From: Pseudomonadota bacterium
GTDB taxonomy: Bacteria > Pseudomonadota > Gammaproteobacteria > Burkholderiales > Gallionellaceae
Assembly (NCBI GenBank): GCA_021782995.1
Contig: JAJXUI010000028.1
Span: 1 to 38,300 of the forward strand
Reading direction: 5' to 3'
Length of the DNA: 38,300 bases
Under the pieces are notes generated by a model that worked only from the letters and a program-made list of their open reading frames with translations, searched no databases and was not told the DNA's origin. The position numbers were made by a program, and so were the translations under genes. Within the stretch, counting starts at the first letter, position 1; each line of letters begins with the position of its first letter. Positions 26,708 to 34,910 of the stretch are shown here, one piece after another.

Positions 26708-28984
26708 TCAGGGATTGGTCGAGGTGCCATATTTACCTCGCGTTGAATTGGTCATCACCGTATAGCCAGGCACGCTCTGTTTCAACGCATTCAATGGATC
26801 CGTGCCGACACGGATCATGTCGCTCAGTTCCAGCTGGATGAAATAGTTGGTGGATGTCTGGCTCAGCGATGTCACAAATTTTTGCGCAACCAGCCGCAGG
26901 GCCCAGCAATCCTGGCGGTATTCCAGGCCAGCCAGCGCCTCTGTGACACTGGCATTCTGAATAGAATATTTGACCAATCCAACCATATCCCACTTGCCAT
27001 ACAGATGCCATTGGGTAGAGGTATCCACCTGCTTCACAAGTAGCGTCGGGTCGATATTATAGGTATAGCGGTAGCCCAGGTTGAACACCTTCCCCGGCTC
27101 CGGCTTGTAACGCAACGTGCCGTAAAACATTTCACTGCGCTGTTCAGTGGGATTGTATTGTTCCAGGCTGTCCAGAGACAGCGAATCGGACAGCCTGCCC
27201 CCGACACTGAGCAGCACATCGGACTGGTTGGTCGCGACACTCGGCCCGCCTATCGTGACCTGCGGTGTAATCGCGCTGAAGCGTTCGCCCATCGCAATGC
27301 GCAGCAATTCATTACCCGTATCTTCATCCAGCAGGCGCGTGGTCAGCGCCGTGGTTACCTGATCAGCATCCCCTACACGATCATTACCGATAAAGCGGTT
27401 TTCGGTAAACATCTGCATGAAGCTGAACGGCGCCTGCCCGGTATCAAACAGAGGCAGGTTATCCTGTTTGACATAGGGAATCTTCACATAATAGATGCGC
27501 GGTTCCAGCGTCTGAATCAGGCTGCGGTCAAAAGCGGCGAAATTTCGTTCCAGCGTCATGCCGCTGTCCAGGCTGAAAATCGGCACAGCACGCTGATAAT
27601 GGCTTTCTGCATTCGTGTTGTTATTCGTCAGGTCATATTGCGTCAGGTGCTCGCCAAATTTTGGCGTGATGTAATACGCGGGATCGCTGACCAGCGGCAT
27701 TGCAACGGTAGGATATACCACGCTGCGCCCGCCATTGACCAGGGTGGGGTGGTCAAAATACACATATTCTGATGACAGCCCCAGCGATGCACTGCCCAGC
27801 ACGCGTTGCGCATTGAGATTGACTTGCGGCAGGCGGCGATAGGGCTCAGTCACCGGCGCCAGCGGATCCTGCAATGTCTGGAAACTTTGTGCACGCACTG
27901 AGGCATTCCACCAGCCCCCTGAATACACAAGTCCGCCTTCGCGCAACAGGTTTTTCTGCGTTGCGATTGTCGGATTGGAGGAGAGGTCGCGGAAATAGGC
28001 ATCATCAGACGCTTCATTCAGGTTCAGATAGCCGGTAAAGCCACCGCCGAAATTCTGATTATGCATCAGCGAGGTGGTCTCCCGGTCGCGCTGTGCCACG
28101 CGGTCTCCCGGCAAATCCCCGTGTGTCAGGGTACCTGAATAACTGTTGCCCAGATAACGGAATTCGGAATCGAGCAAAGTACCCCGTTTTTCAATCAGGC
28201 GCGGAGAAAAGGTGGCGTCGTAGTTGCTGGCAATATTCCAGTAGAACGGTATGGTGATCTCGCTCCCGCCAGTATTTGTATTGCCGATTGTGGGCCCCAT
28301 GAAGCCGCTACGACGCCGATCATCCAGCGGAAAGTTCATCCACGGCGAATACAGGAACGGCACGCCCATGAATTCCAGTCGCGCATTCCATGCCGTGCCC
28401 AGTTGTGTATTGCGATCCAGCTCCAGCGTGGACATTTTCAGCAGCCAGTCGTCATTTCCCGCAGGACAGGACGTATACACGCCGCTTTCAAATGCATATT
28501 GCTGCTTGCCTTCAAAGCGCATGTTTTCGGCGCTGCCACGTATCGCGGAGTCGGTCAGCGAAAACACCGGTTGCGGCATTTCGCCGGTACTTTTTTCGAC
28601 ATTCAGCTGCAAACTGGGACCTTCCACCACGGAATCCGCCTTTTGCACCTTGACTGACCCATCTGCAGACAGCTCCTGCGTGGGCTGCTCATACAACAGA
28701 TGATCTGCGCTGACGGTCTGGTCATCCTTGCGCAGCTCGACATTGCCGATGGCCTCGAATACCTGGTTTTCCTTGGCGGTTACCGTGTCTGCGCTCAATA
28801 CCGCAGGCGACTCATGTGCTTCCCCGGCACCCGCCGGCCTGGCCTTGGCAGGATCCGTTTTTTTGGCATCCTTCTTTTTCTCTGTCGGGCCTTTTAAAGC
28901 AGGTTGTGGCTCGGCTTGCGCAGCCAGCGCAGGAAAACTCACAAACAGGCAGGAAAGAAAAAGCAGGAAAAAGCGGGAGCACAT
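26708..28984 (-). CDS. lptD: LPS-assembly protein LptD
   Basis: LptD with LptE inserts lipopolysaccharide into the outer leaflet of the outer membrane. The 758-residue precursor has a signal peptide (CSRFFLLFLSCLFVSFPALA), a Lys/Pro-rich spacer, the OstA beta-jellyroll (AVLSADTVTAKENQVFEAIGNVEL), and a large C-terminal barrel with SPWMNFPLDDRRRSGFM. Mature cysteines seen are in TSCPAGN and QDCWALRL, so one inter-domain disulfide is likely rather than the two of E. coli. The frame is open 26 codons upstream, but the ATG at 28984 puts the signal peptide at the N-terminus. Divergent from amgK. Confidence 0.94.
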   Translation of the reverse strand: MCSRFFLLFLSCLFVSFPALAAQAEPQPALKGPTEKKKDAKKTDPAKARPAGAGEAHESPAVLSADTVTAKENQVFEAIGNVELRKDDQTVSADHLLYEQPTQELSADGSVKVQKADSVVEGPSLQLNVEKSTGEMPQPVFSLTDSAIRGSAENMRFEGKQQYAFESGVYTSCPAGNDDWLLKMSTLELDRNTQLGTAWNARLEFMGVPFLYSPWMNFPLDDRRRSGFMGPTIGNTNTGGSEITIPFYWNIASNYDATFSPRLIEKRGTLLDSEFRYLGNSYSGTLTHGDLPGDRVAQRDRETTSLMHNQNFGGGFTGYLNLNEASDDAYFRDLSSNPTIATQKNLLREGGLVYSGGWWNASVRAQSFQTLQDPLAPVTEPYRRLPQVNLNAQRVLGSASLGLSSEYVYFDHPTLVNGGRSVVYPTVAMPLVSDPAYYITPKFGEHLTQYDLTNNNTNAESHYQRAVPIFSLDSGMTLERNFAAFDRSLIQTLEPRIYYVKIPYVKQDNLPLFDTGQAPFSFMQMFTENRFIGNDRVGDADQVTTALTTRLLDEDTGNELLRIAMGERFSAITPQVTIGGPSVATNQSDVLLSVGGRLSDSLSLDSLEQYNPTEQRSEMFYGTLRYKPEPGKVFNLGYRYTYNIDPTLLVKQVDTSTQWHLYGKWDMVGLVKYSIQNASVTEALAGLEYRQDCWALRLVAQKFVTSLSQTSTNYFIQLELSDMIRVGTDPLNALKQSVPGYTVMTNSTRGKYGTSTNP

Positions 28985-29060
28985 GGGGCGATGATTACAA
29001 ATTAAGGTGTTAAAATCGCACAAATCCCCGAATAAGGCAATCTTCTCCTGCAGAATTACC

Positions 29061-30056
29061 ATGATACGCGAACAACTGATCCATGAATGGCTGCACAGCC
29101 TGTTTCCAGGCCACGCCTTTACCCTGGCACCCGCCTCTGCCGATGCCAGCTTCCGCCGCTATTTCCGCGCTTCTTTTGCCGATCGCACCCTGATCGTGAT
29201 GGATGCGCCACCCGAGCATGAAGACTGTCGCCCCTTCATCAAGGTGGCGAAGCTGTTTGAAGCTGCCGGTGTGCATGTGCCCCATATCCTCGAACAGGAC
29301 CTGGACCAGGGCTTTCTGCTGCTATCCGATCTTGGCAACACCACCTATCTGCACCAGCTTGATACCGACACCAACAAGCAGCTGTATGGCGATGCCTGTG
29401 CCGCACTGATCAAGATCCAGCTGGCAAGCAAACCCGGTGCATTGCCACCCTATGACGAAGCCATGCTGTTGCGTGAAATGCGCCTGTTCCCGGAATGGTA
29501 TGTGGATAAGCACCTGCAGAAAAAACTCAGCGACAAGCAGGCCGCCATGCTGGAAACCACCTTCCGCAAGATCATCGAAAGCAACCTCGCCCAGCCTCAG
29601 GTGTATGTGCATCGCGATTACCACTCGCGCAACCTGATGGTGACCACGCCCAATCCCGGCGTGCTGGATTTCCAGGATGCAGTATACGGACCGATCACTT
29701 ACGATCTGGTATCCCTGTTCAAGGATGCGTATATCGGCTGGCGCGAATCCGACGTGCTGGACTGGCTGATCCGCTACTGGGAGGCTGCGCGCAAGGCAGG
29801 CCTGCCTGTCACTGAAGATTTTGGCAGTTTCTACCGCGACTATGAGTGGATGGGCGTGCAGCGCCATCTCAAGGTGCTAGGCATCTTCGCCCGCCTGTAC
29901 CATCGTGATGGCAAGGAAGGTTACCTGAAGGACATGCCGCTGGTGATGCATTACCTGCGCAAGGCGTGCGAACGCTATATCGACCTGAAGCCGCTGCTCG
30001 ACCTGCTGGATGAGCTGGAGCCGCAGCAAGACCAGCAGGTGGGCTACACCTTCTGA
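29061..30056 (+). CDS. amgK: N-acetylmuramate/N-acetylglucosamine anomeric kinase AmgK
   Basis: AmgK phosphorylates MurNAc at C1, the first step of the cell-wall recycling bypass to UDP-MurNAc. The 331-residue aminoglycoside-phosphotransferase-family protein has a divergent N-terminal lobe, the Brenner motif HRDYHSRNLM near residue 193, and the metal-binding LDFQDAVYGP. The frame is open 18 codons upstream, but ATG 29061 (MIREQLIHEWL) gives the usual length. A TAAAAT -10 box lies at 29011-29016. The placement next to lptD and upstream of murU is conserved, supporting the name over a true drug-resistance kinase. Confidence 0.9.
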   Translation: MIREQLIHEWLHSLFPGHAFTLAPASADASFRRYFRASFADRTLIVMDAPPEHEDCRPFIKVAKLFEAAGVHVPHILEQDLDQGFLLLSDLGNTTYLHQLDTDTNKQLYGDACAALIKIQLASKPGALPPYDEAMLLREMRLFPEWYVDKHLQKKLSDKQAAMLETTFRKIIESNLAQPQVYVHRDYHSRNLMVTTPNPGVLDFQDAVYGPITYDLVSLFKDAYIGWRESDVLDWLIRYWEAARKAGLPVTEDFGSFYRDYEWMGVQRHLKVLGIFARLYHRDGKEGYLKDMPLVMHYLRKACERYIDLKPLLDLLDELEPQQDQQVGYTF

Positions 30057-30082
30057 TTTCTTATCCCGTGACGGAGACACCG

Positions 30083-30784
30083 ATGCAACCGGAATATATC
30101 TGCCCGTTCTGCCGCTCCCCGATTGGAATGAATGATGTGAACGTTTCCACCGACATTGCCCTGTGCCGTACCTGCGGCAAAACCAGCTCGTTTGCGCTGG
30201 TTTCCGGCAATGCTTCTGTCTCGCTGGAAGCGATAGACCGCATCCCGATGCATATGCAAGTGGCAAGGGATCCGGTGCTGGGCAAGACCATCACCTATCG
30301 CAAAAAGTCCGCAATCCTGCTGTTCCTGATTCCTTTCACTGCCTTCTGGTCGGGCATGTCAATGTGGGGCATCTATGGCACACAGCTGGCAAGTGGACAT
30401 TTTGATCTGGGCAAATCACTATTTGGCCTGCCGTTCCTGATCGGCACTGTCATTCTGGTATCGGTCATCCTGTTCCTTTTGCTCGGCAAATGGCAGATAC
30501 GCCTGCACCGCGGAGAAGGCGAAGTTTTTCTCGGCATCGGCCCACTGGGCTGGACCCGGCGTTTTACCTACAATCGCGAAACGCGAATTGCGCTGCGAAA
30601 TTCATCGGTGCGCTCCAACAACACTCCTCTGCAAGCCATCGTTGTGCAGAATGGCGATGACGAATTCATGTTTGGCGCAACACTTACCCAAGAGGCCAAG
30701 CAATTCATTGCAGCCACCCTGTTGCAGGAAACCCAGACGGCTCCCCTGAACAGCCCCTCTCCTTTCTCCACCGGTTTTATCTGA
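30083..30784 (+). CDS. zinc-ribbon membrane protein of unknown function
   Basis: No family was recognised. The 233-residue protein has an N-terminal zinc ribbon with Cys7-x2-Cys10 and Cys28-x2-Cys31, then two membrane segments (about 78-98 and 115-137). The C-terminal domain (about 140-215) is cytoplasmic-like with VFLGIGPLGWTRRF and RETRIALRN, and resembles a PH-like fold, but this is only a guess. ATG 30083 has GGAGACACCG upstream; a GTG at 30068 is an alternative. It sits 26 bp after amgK and its stop is 1 bp before murU, so it is co-transcribed with the recycling genes. Confidence 0.75.
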   Translation: MQPEYICPFCRSPIGMNDVNVSTDIALCRTCGKTSSFALVSGNASVSLEAIDRIPMHMQVARDPVLGKTITYRKKSAILLFLIPFTAFWSGMSMWGIYGTQLASGHFDLGKSLFGLPFLIGTVILVSVILFLLLGKWQIRLHRGEGEVFLGIGPLGWTRRFTYNRETRIALRNSSVRSNNTPLQAIVVQNGDDEFMFGATLTQEAKQFIAATLLQETQTAPLNSPSPFSTGFI

Positions 30785-30785
30785 C

Positions 30786-31511
30786 ATGAAAGCAATGCTT
30801 CTTGCCGCCGGCCGCGGCGAACGCATGCGGCCCCTCACCGACCACACCCCCAAGCCCCTGTTGCAGGCAGGCGGCAAGCCGTTGATCGTGTGGCACATCG
30901 AACGCCTGGCTGCCGCCGGCATCAGGGAACTGGTGATCAACCACGCGCACCTTGGCAAGCAGCTACCACGAACACTGGGGGATGGCAGCAAGTGGGGGGT
31001 CAAAATTGCCTATTCCGACGAAGGCACCGCACTTGAAACTGCCGGCGGCATTGCCTTTGCGTTGCACCTGCTGGGAAGTGAACCCTTCGCCGTGGTGAAT
31101 GGCGACATCTATTGCGAATACGATTTTGCCGCATTTGCCCATCACGCTGCTGGCATGCAGCAACATGGCGACAACTGCCACCTGGTGCTGGTGAATAATC
31201 CGGAACACAACTTGAAAGGCGATTTCTGCCTGCAAGGCAAGCGCGTAGTGCCACCATCCTCACTCCTCAGTCCTCACTCCTCAATCCTGACCTTCAGCGG
31301 TATCGGCATCTACCAGCCGGCGCTATTCAGACAAATTGCTCGTGGCACAGCAGCTCCCTTGGCGCCCTTGCTGCGCGAACAGATTGCAGCAGGCAAGGCC
31401 AGCGGCGAACACTACACGGGCACATGGATAGACGTAGGCACGCCCGCGCGCCTGCAGCAACTCGACAACGACCTGACAGCCAAGCACAATACCCAACATG
31501 AAAAAACCTGA
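30786..31511 (+). CDS. murU: N-acetylmuramate alpha-1-phosphate uridylyltransferase MurU
   Basis: MurU couples MurNAc-1-phosphate with UTP to make UDP-MurNAc, completing the bypass begun by AmgK. The 241-residue nucleotidyltransferase has the LAAGRGERMRPLT signature (residues 6-18), KPLLQAGGKPLI, the metal-binding VNGDIY, and C-terminal TWIDVGTPARL. Residues 154-168 (PPSSLLSPHSSIL region) are encoded by a 14-bp tandem repeat and look like a low-complexity insert. It overlaps pepP by 14 bp. Confidence 0.92.
   Translation: MKAMLLAAGRGERMRPLTDHTPKPLLQAGGKPLIVWHIERLAAAGIRELVINHAHLGKQLPRTLGDGSKWGVKIAYSDEGTALETAGGIAFALHLLGSEPFAVVNGDIYCEYDFAAFAHHAAGMQQHGDNCHLVLVNNPEHNLKGDFCLQGKRVVPPSSLLSPHSSILTFSGIGIYQPALFRQIARGTAAPLAPLLREQIAAGKASGEHYTGTWIDVGTPARLQQLDNDLTAKHNTQHEKT
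31257..31284 (+). repeat. 14-bp tandem repeat within murU
   Basis: TCCTCACTCCTCAG (31257-31270) is followed at once by TCCTCACTCCTCAA (31271-31284) and a partial third copy. The unit is not a multiple of three, so copy number change would shift the murU frame. It lies in coding sequence between the FCLQGKRV and LTFSGIGIYQ segments. Confidence 0.75.
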
Positions 31512-32799
31512 TATTTACCAGCGCCGCCGCAGCCAGCTGATGCAGCACATGCAGCGCGGCATCGCCGTGATCCCCACTGCCGCCGAAGCCCTACGCAACG
31601 GCGACGCGCATTTCCCGTTCCGTTTCGACAGTCATTTCCATTACCTGAGCGGTTTTGACGAACCCGAAGCCGTGCTGGTGCTGATTGCCGGCGACAAACC
31701 GCAGTCGCTGCTGTTCTGCCGCGACAAGGACATCGAACGCGAAATCTGGGACGGCTTCCGCTACGGCCCGGAACAGGCGGCAAAGCTGTTCGGCTTTGAT
31801 GCTGCCTATTCGATCAGCCTGTTTGACGAAAAGCTGGTGGAGCTGATGGGCAACCAGCCCGCCCTCCATCTGCCACTGGGCGCGCAGGCAAACTGGGACG
31901 ACCGCATCCTCGCGCTGCGCACACGCGTGCAGGGGCAGGCACGCAGCGGCATCACCGCGCCGAACGAGATCCACGACGTACGCATGGTGCTGAACGAGAT
32001 GCGCCTGATCAAGGACGACGCGGAAAAATCCGTGATGCGACGTGCTTCAACAATTTCCGCAGGTGCGCACCGCCGCGCGATGCAGGCCACGCGCCCAGGC
32101 AAGATGGAATATGAAATCGAAGCCGAGCTGCTGCATGAATTCCGCCGCCACGGCGCACAGGCGCCGGCCTACACCTCCATCGTTGCTGGCGGCGGAAATG
32201 CCTGCGTGCTGCACTACATCCACAACAACATGCAGCTGAAGGATGGCGATCTGCTGCTGATCGACGCCGGCTGCGAGCTGGACGGCTATGCCTCGGACAT
32301 CACGCGCACCTTTCCGGTGAACGGCAAATTCAGCGCGGCACAGAAGGAGGTGTATGAAATCGTGCTTGCCGCACAGTATGCCGCGATCGCAGCCGCGCGC
32401 CCCGGCAACCACTGGAACGTACCGCATGATGAAGCGATGCGCGTGCTGGTGCAGGGCATGATCGACCTCAAAGTTGTCAATTGCACGGTGGACTCAGTGA
32501 TCGAGAGCGGTGACTACAAGCGCTTCTACATGCACCGCACCGGCCACTGGCTGGGCATGGATGTGCACGATGTCGGCAACTACAAGATCAACAACGAATG
32601 GCGCGACCTGATACCCGGCATGGCCCTGACGGCGGAACCCGGCCTGTATATCCGCCCGGCAGACAATGTGCCGGAAGCGTTGTGGAATATCGGTATCCGC
32701 ATCGAGGATGATGTGATCATCACCGAAAGCGGCTGCGAAGTGATTACCCATGAAGCGCCGAAAACCGTGGCAGACATAGAATATTCAATGAAATCATAA
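31498..32799 (+). CDS. pepP: Xaa-Pro aminopeptidase PepP
   Basis: PepP removes an N-terminal residue that precedes proline, using two Mn ions. The 433-residue protein has an N-terminal creatinase-like domain and a C-terminal pita-bread domain. Metal ligands appear in LIDAGCELDGYASDITRTFP (two Asp), the His of MHRTGHWLGMDVHD, Glu of LTAEPGLYI and Glu in GIRIEDDVII. The ATG lies 14 bp before the murU stop. The TAATG junction with ubiH (one shared base) implies coupling. Confidence 0.95.
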   Translation: MKKPDIYQRRRSQLMQHMQRGIAVIPTAAEALRNGDAHFPFRFDSHFHYLSGFDEPEAVLVLIAGDKPQSLLFCRDKDIEREIWDGFRYGPEQAAKLFGFDAAYSISLFDEKLVELMGNQPALHLPLGAQANWDDRILALRTRVQGQARSGITAPNEIHDVRMVLNEMRLIKDDAEKSVMRRASTISAGAHRRAMQATRPGKMEYEIEAELLHEFRRHGAQAPAYTSIVAGGGNACVLHYIHNNMQLKDGDLLLIDAGCELDGYASDITRTFPVNGKFSAAQKEVYEIVLAAQYAAIAAARPGNHWNVPHDEAMRVLVQGMIDLKVVNCTVDSVIESGDYKRFYMHRTGHWLGMDVHDVGNYKINNEWRDLIPGMALTAEPGLYIRPADNVPEALWNIGIRIEDDVIITESGCEVITHEAPKTVADIEYSMKS

Positions 32800-33947
32800 T
32801 GTTACAAAATTTCGACATTGCGATCACGGGCGGCGGCCCGGTGGGTCTGGCGCTGGCGCTGGCTTTGCGTGACAGCGGGCTGCAGGTGACGCTGCTGGAA
32901 GCGCGCAAGGCACAGGAGACCGGCACCGATCCGCGTGCGCTCGCCCTGTCCTATGGCAGCCGCCTGCTGCTGGAGCAGATGGGGGTATGGCAGCAACTGA
33001 CGCAGGTCTCCCCGATCCGGACCATCCATGTGTCGCAGCAGCACGCCTTCGGCCGTACGCTGTTGCAGGCCACCGACCTGAAAGTACCCGAACTTGGCTA
33101 TGTGCTGCCGTATGCCGCGTTGCATGCGGCACTGCTGCAAGCGGTATCAAACAGCGCTGTCGAATTCATCCAGGGTGCGAACGTACAGGCACTCAACCCT
33201 CAAGCCGGCCATGCCGGACTGACCTATCTGCATGAAGGCCAGCAACATGATTTGCAGGCAAAGCTGGTGGTAGTCGCCGATGGTGGCAAGCTGCTTGAAA
33301 CCAGCCACCCCCCAATGACCCATGATTATGGGCAGAGCGCCCTGATCGCACATGTCACCTGCAGTGCACCCTTGCCGGATACCGCGTTCGAGCGCTTTAC
33401 GCCGCACGGCCCGCTGGCGCTGCTGCCTTATCGTGACGGCTATGAACTGGTGTGGACCACCCCCAATGCCGGGCTCGATGCAATGCTTGCGCTGGACGAC
33501 GCCAGCCTGCTGGCAGAACTGCATGCACGATTTGGTGACCGCGTCGGCCATTTCCTCAGTATCGGACCGCGCCACAGCTTCCCGCTGAAAATGAAGCGCT
33601 CGCCCTCGGTTACATTGCAGCACACGGTCCTGATCGGCAATGCAGCACAAACCCTGCATCCGGTGGCTGGACAAGGCTTCAATCTGGGCTTGCGCGATGC
33701 GTGGTCGCTGGCCAGGGTGATCCAGCGCCAGCCGGAAGCCCTGGGTGAACCCGCCATGCTGCAAGCTTATCTGGACACGAGAAGGGCTGATCGCAAAGCC
33801 GGCATGGCCTTTACCGACGGGCTGGTGCGGCTGTTTTCCAACAATCTCCCGCTATTGGACACCACACGCGCGGCCTCGCTCAGCCTGCTGGACTGTCTGC
33901 CCGGCGTGAAAAAATTCGTCGCCCGGCGTATGATGCTGGGAGCGTAA
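32799..33947 (+). CDS. ubiH: 2-octaprenyl-6-methoxyphenyl hydroxylase UbiH
   Basis: UbiH is an FAD monooxygenase hydroxylating the ring of ubiquinone precursors. The 382-residue protein has the dinucleotide-binding ITGGGPVGLALALAL (9-23), a VVVADGGK segment near the middle, and the FAD motif IGNAAQTLHPVAGQGFNLGLRD. The GNAAQ form is typical of UbiH, judged from memory of the E. coli protein. Related UbiF/UbiI paralogues are possible, so position specificity is inferred. It overlaps pepP by 1 bp. Confidence 0.9.
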   Translation: MLQNFDIAITGGGPVGLALALALRDSGLQVTLLEARKAQETGTDPRALALSYGSRLLLEQMGVWQQLTQVSPIRTIHVSQQHAFGRTLLQATDLKVPELGYVLPYAALHAALLQAVSNSAVEFIQGANVQALNPQAGHAGLTYLHEGQQHDLQAKLVVVADGGKLLETSHPPMTHDYGQSALIAHVTCSAPLPDTAFERFTPHGPLALLPYRDGYELVWTTPNAGLDAMLALDDASLLAELHARFGDRVGHFLSIGPRHSFPLKMKRSPSVTLQHTVLIGNAAQTLHPVAGQGFNLGLRDAWSLARVIQRQPEALGEPAMLQAYLDTRRADRKAGMAFTDGLVRLFSNNLPLLDTTRAASLSLLDCLPGVKKFVARRMMLGA

Positions 33948-33963
33948 GAGATAAAAAGGCCCT

Positions 33964-34869
33964 ATGTCAGCTCCCCCCCTCACACTTGCCATTCTTTTTG
34001 CCGATATCAGCGGCAGCACTGCACTGTATGACAAGTTGGGAGACCAGAAGGCCCGCTGGCTGGTGAACCGCTGCCTTTCCATGCTGAAAGGCGAGCTGGA
34101 CAGCAACAATGGCCGGCTGATCAAGACCATAGGCGATGAAATCCTGTGCACCTTCCCGGACCCGCTCAAAGCCATGACCGCCGCCTGCGCGATGCAGGAA
34201 ACCCTGAAAAAAGATAACACCAATGCGGAAACGCCCTTGCATATCCGCATCGGCTTTCATTTCGGCGATGTCATCAGCGAAGACAACGACATCTTCGGCG
34301 ATGCGGTGAATGTGGCCGCACGCATCACCTCCATCACCCGCGCCAACCAGATCATGACCACGGCCGCCGTGGTCGACAAGATTCCGCTCGGCATGCATGA
34401 CAAGATCCGCAAAATCACGCGCGCCGACATCCGCGGCAAGCAGGAGCAGATGGACATCTACCAGATCATGTGGGAACAGGATGACATGAGCAGCACGCGC
34501 ATCGGCATTTCCGCGTTCCGCAAACCGCAGTTGGAACACCAGCTGGTTGTGTCCTGCAATGGCAAAAAAATCCTGGTCAATGAATACAACAACAAGATCA
34601 ATGCCGGCCGCGAAGACAGCTGCCATATCGTGATCAAGAACGAGTTTGTTTCGCGCCAGCATGCCACGCTGGAGCTGCGCAGTGGCAACTTCATCATTAC
34701 CGACCACAGCAGCAATGGCACTTATATCAAGAGCGAAGACAGCGTCACACGCCTGAGCCGCGACAACACCAGGCTTACCGGCAGCGGCATCATCAGCCTG
34801 GGCCAACCCTTCTCCGACCACCCCCCTGAAGTGGTCGCATATCAGGTTGAAACCATCCAGCGCGGCTGA
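33964..34869 (+). CDS. class III adenylate cyclase with C-terminal FHA domain
   Basis: The 301-residue soluble protein has a class III nucleotidyl cyclase domain (about 5-170). All key residues are seen: metal Asp14 (LFADISGST) and Asp58 (TIGDEI), adenine-selecting Lys54 and Asp113, and transition-state Asn116 and Arg120 (DAVNVAAR). It is therefore likely an active adenylate cyclase. A linker leads to an FHA phosphothreonine-binding domain (about 195-280) with Gly215-Arg216, S230-R-x-H233 and N251-G252. No membrane segment. A ribosome site AAAAAGG precedes the ATG. It follows ubiH by 16 bp. FHA suggests control by a Ser/Thr kinase not seen in the window. Confidence 0.9.
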   Translation: MSAPPLTLAILFADISGSTALYDKLGDQKARWLVNRCLSMLKGELDSNNGRLIKTIGDEILCTFPDPLKAMTAACAMQETLKKDNTNAETPLHIRIGFHFGDVISEDNDIFGDAVNVAARITSITRANQIMTTAAVVDKIPLGMHDKIRKITRADIRGKQEQMDIYQIMWEQDDMSSTRIGISAFRKPQLEHQLVVSCNGKKILVNEYNNKINAGREDSCHIVIKNEFVSRQHATLELRSGNFIITDHSSNGTYIKSEDSVTRLSRDNTRLTGSGIISLGQPFSDHPPEVVAYQVETIQRG

Positions 34870-34910
34870 AATCCCTCCCGCGCTGAGCTTCACTCGATAA
34901 GGAAAACCGC

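Noticed and set aside
29061-30056. AmgK as an aminoglycoside-resistance kinase
   Set aside because: The family fold is shared, but the place between lptD and murU fits the cell-wall recycling kinase.
33967-34893. 308-codon ORF on the minus strand opposite the cyclase-FHA gene
   Set aside because: It mirrors the real gene. The plus-strand frame has all cyclase and FHA residues, while the minus-strand product is a low-complexity Ala/Val/Asp/His protein.
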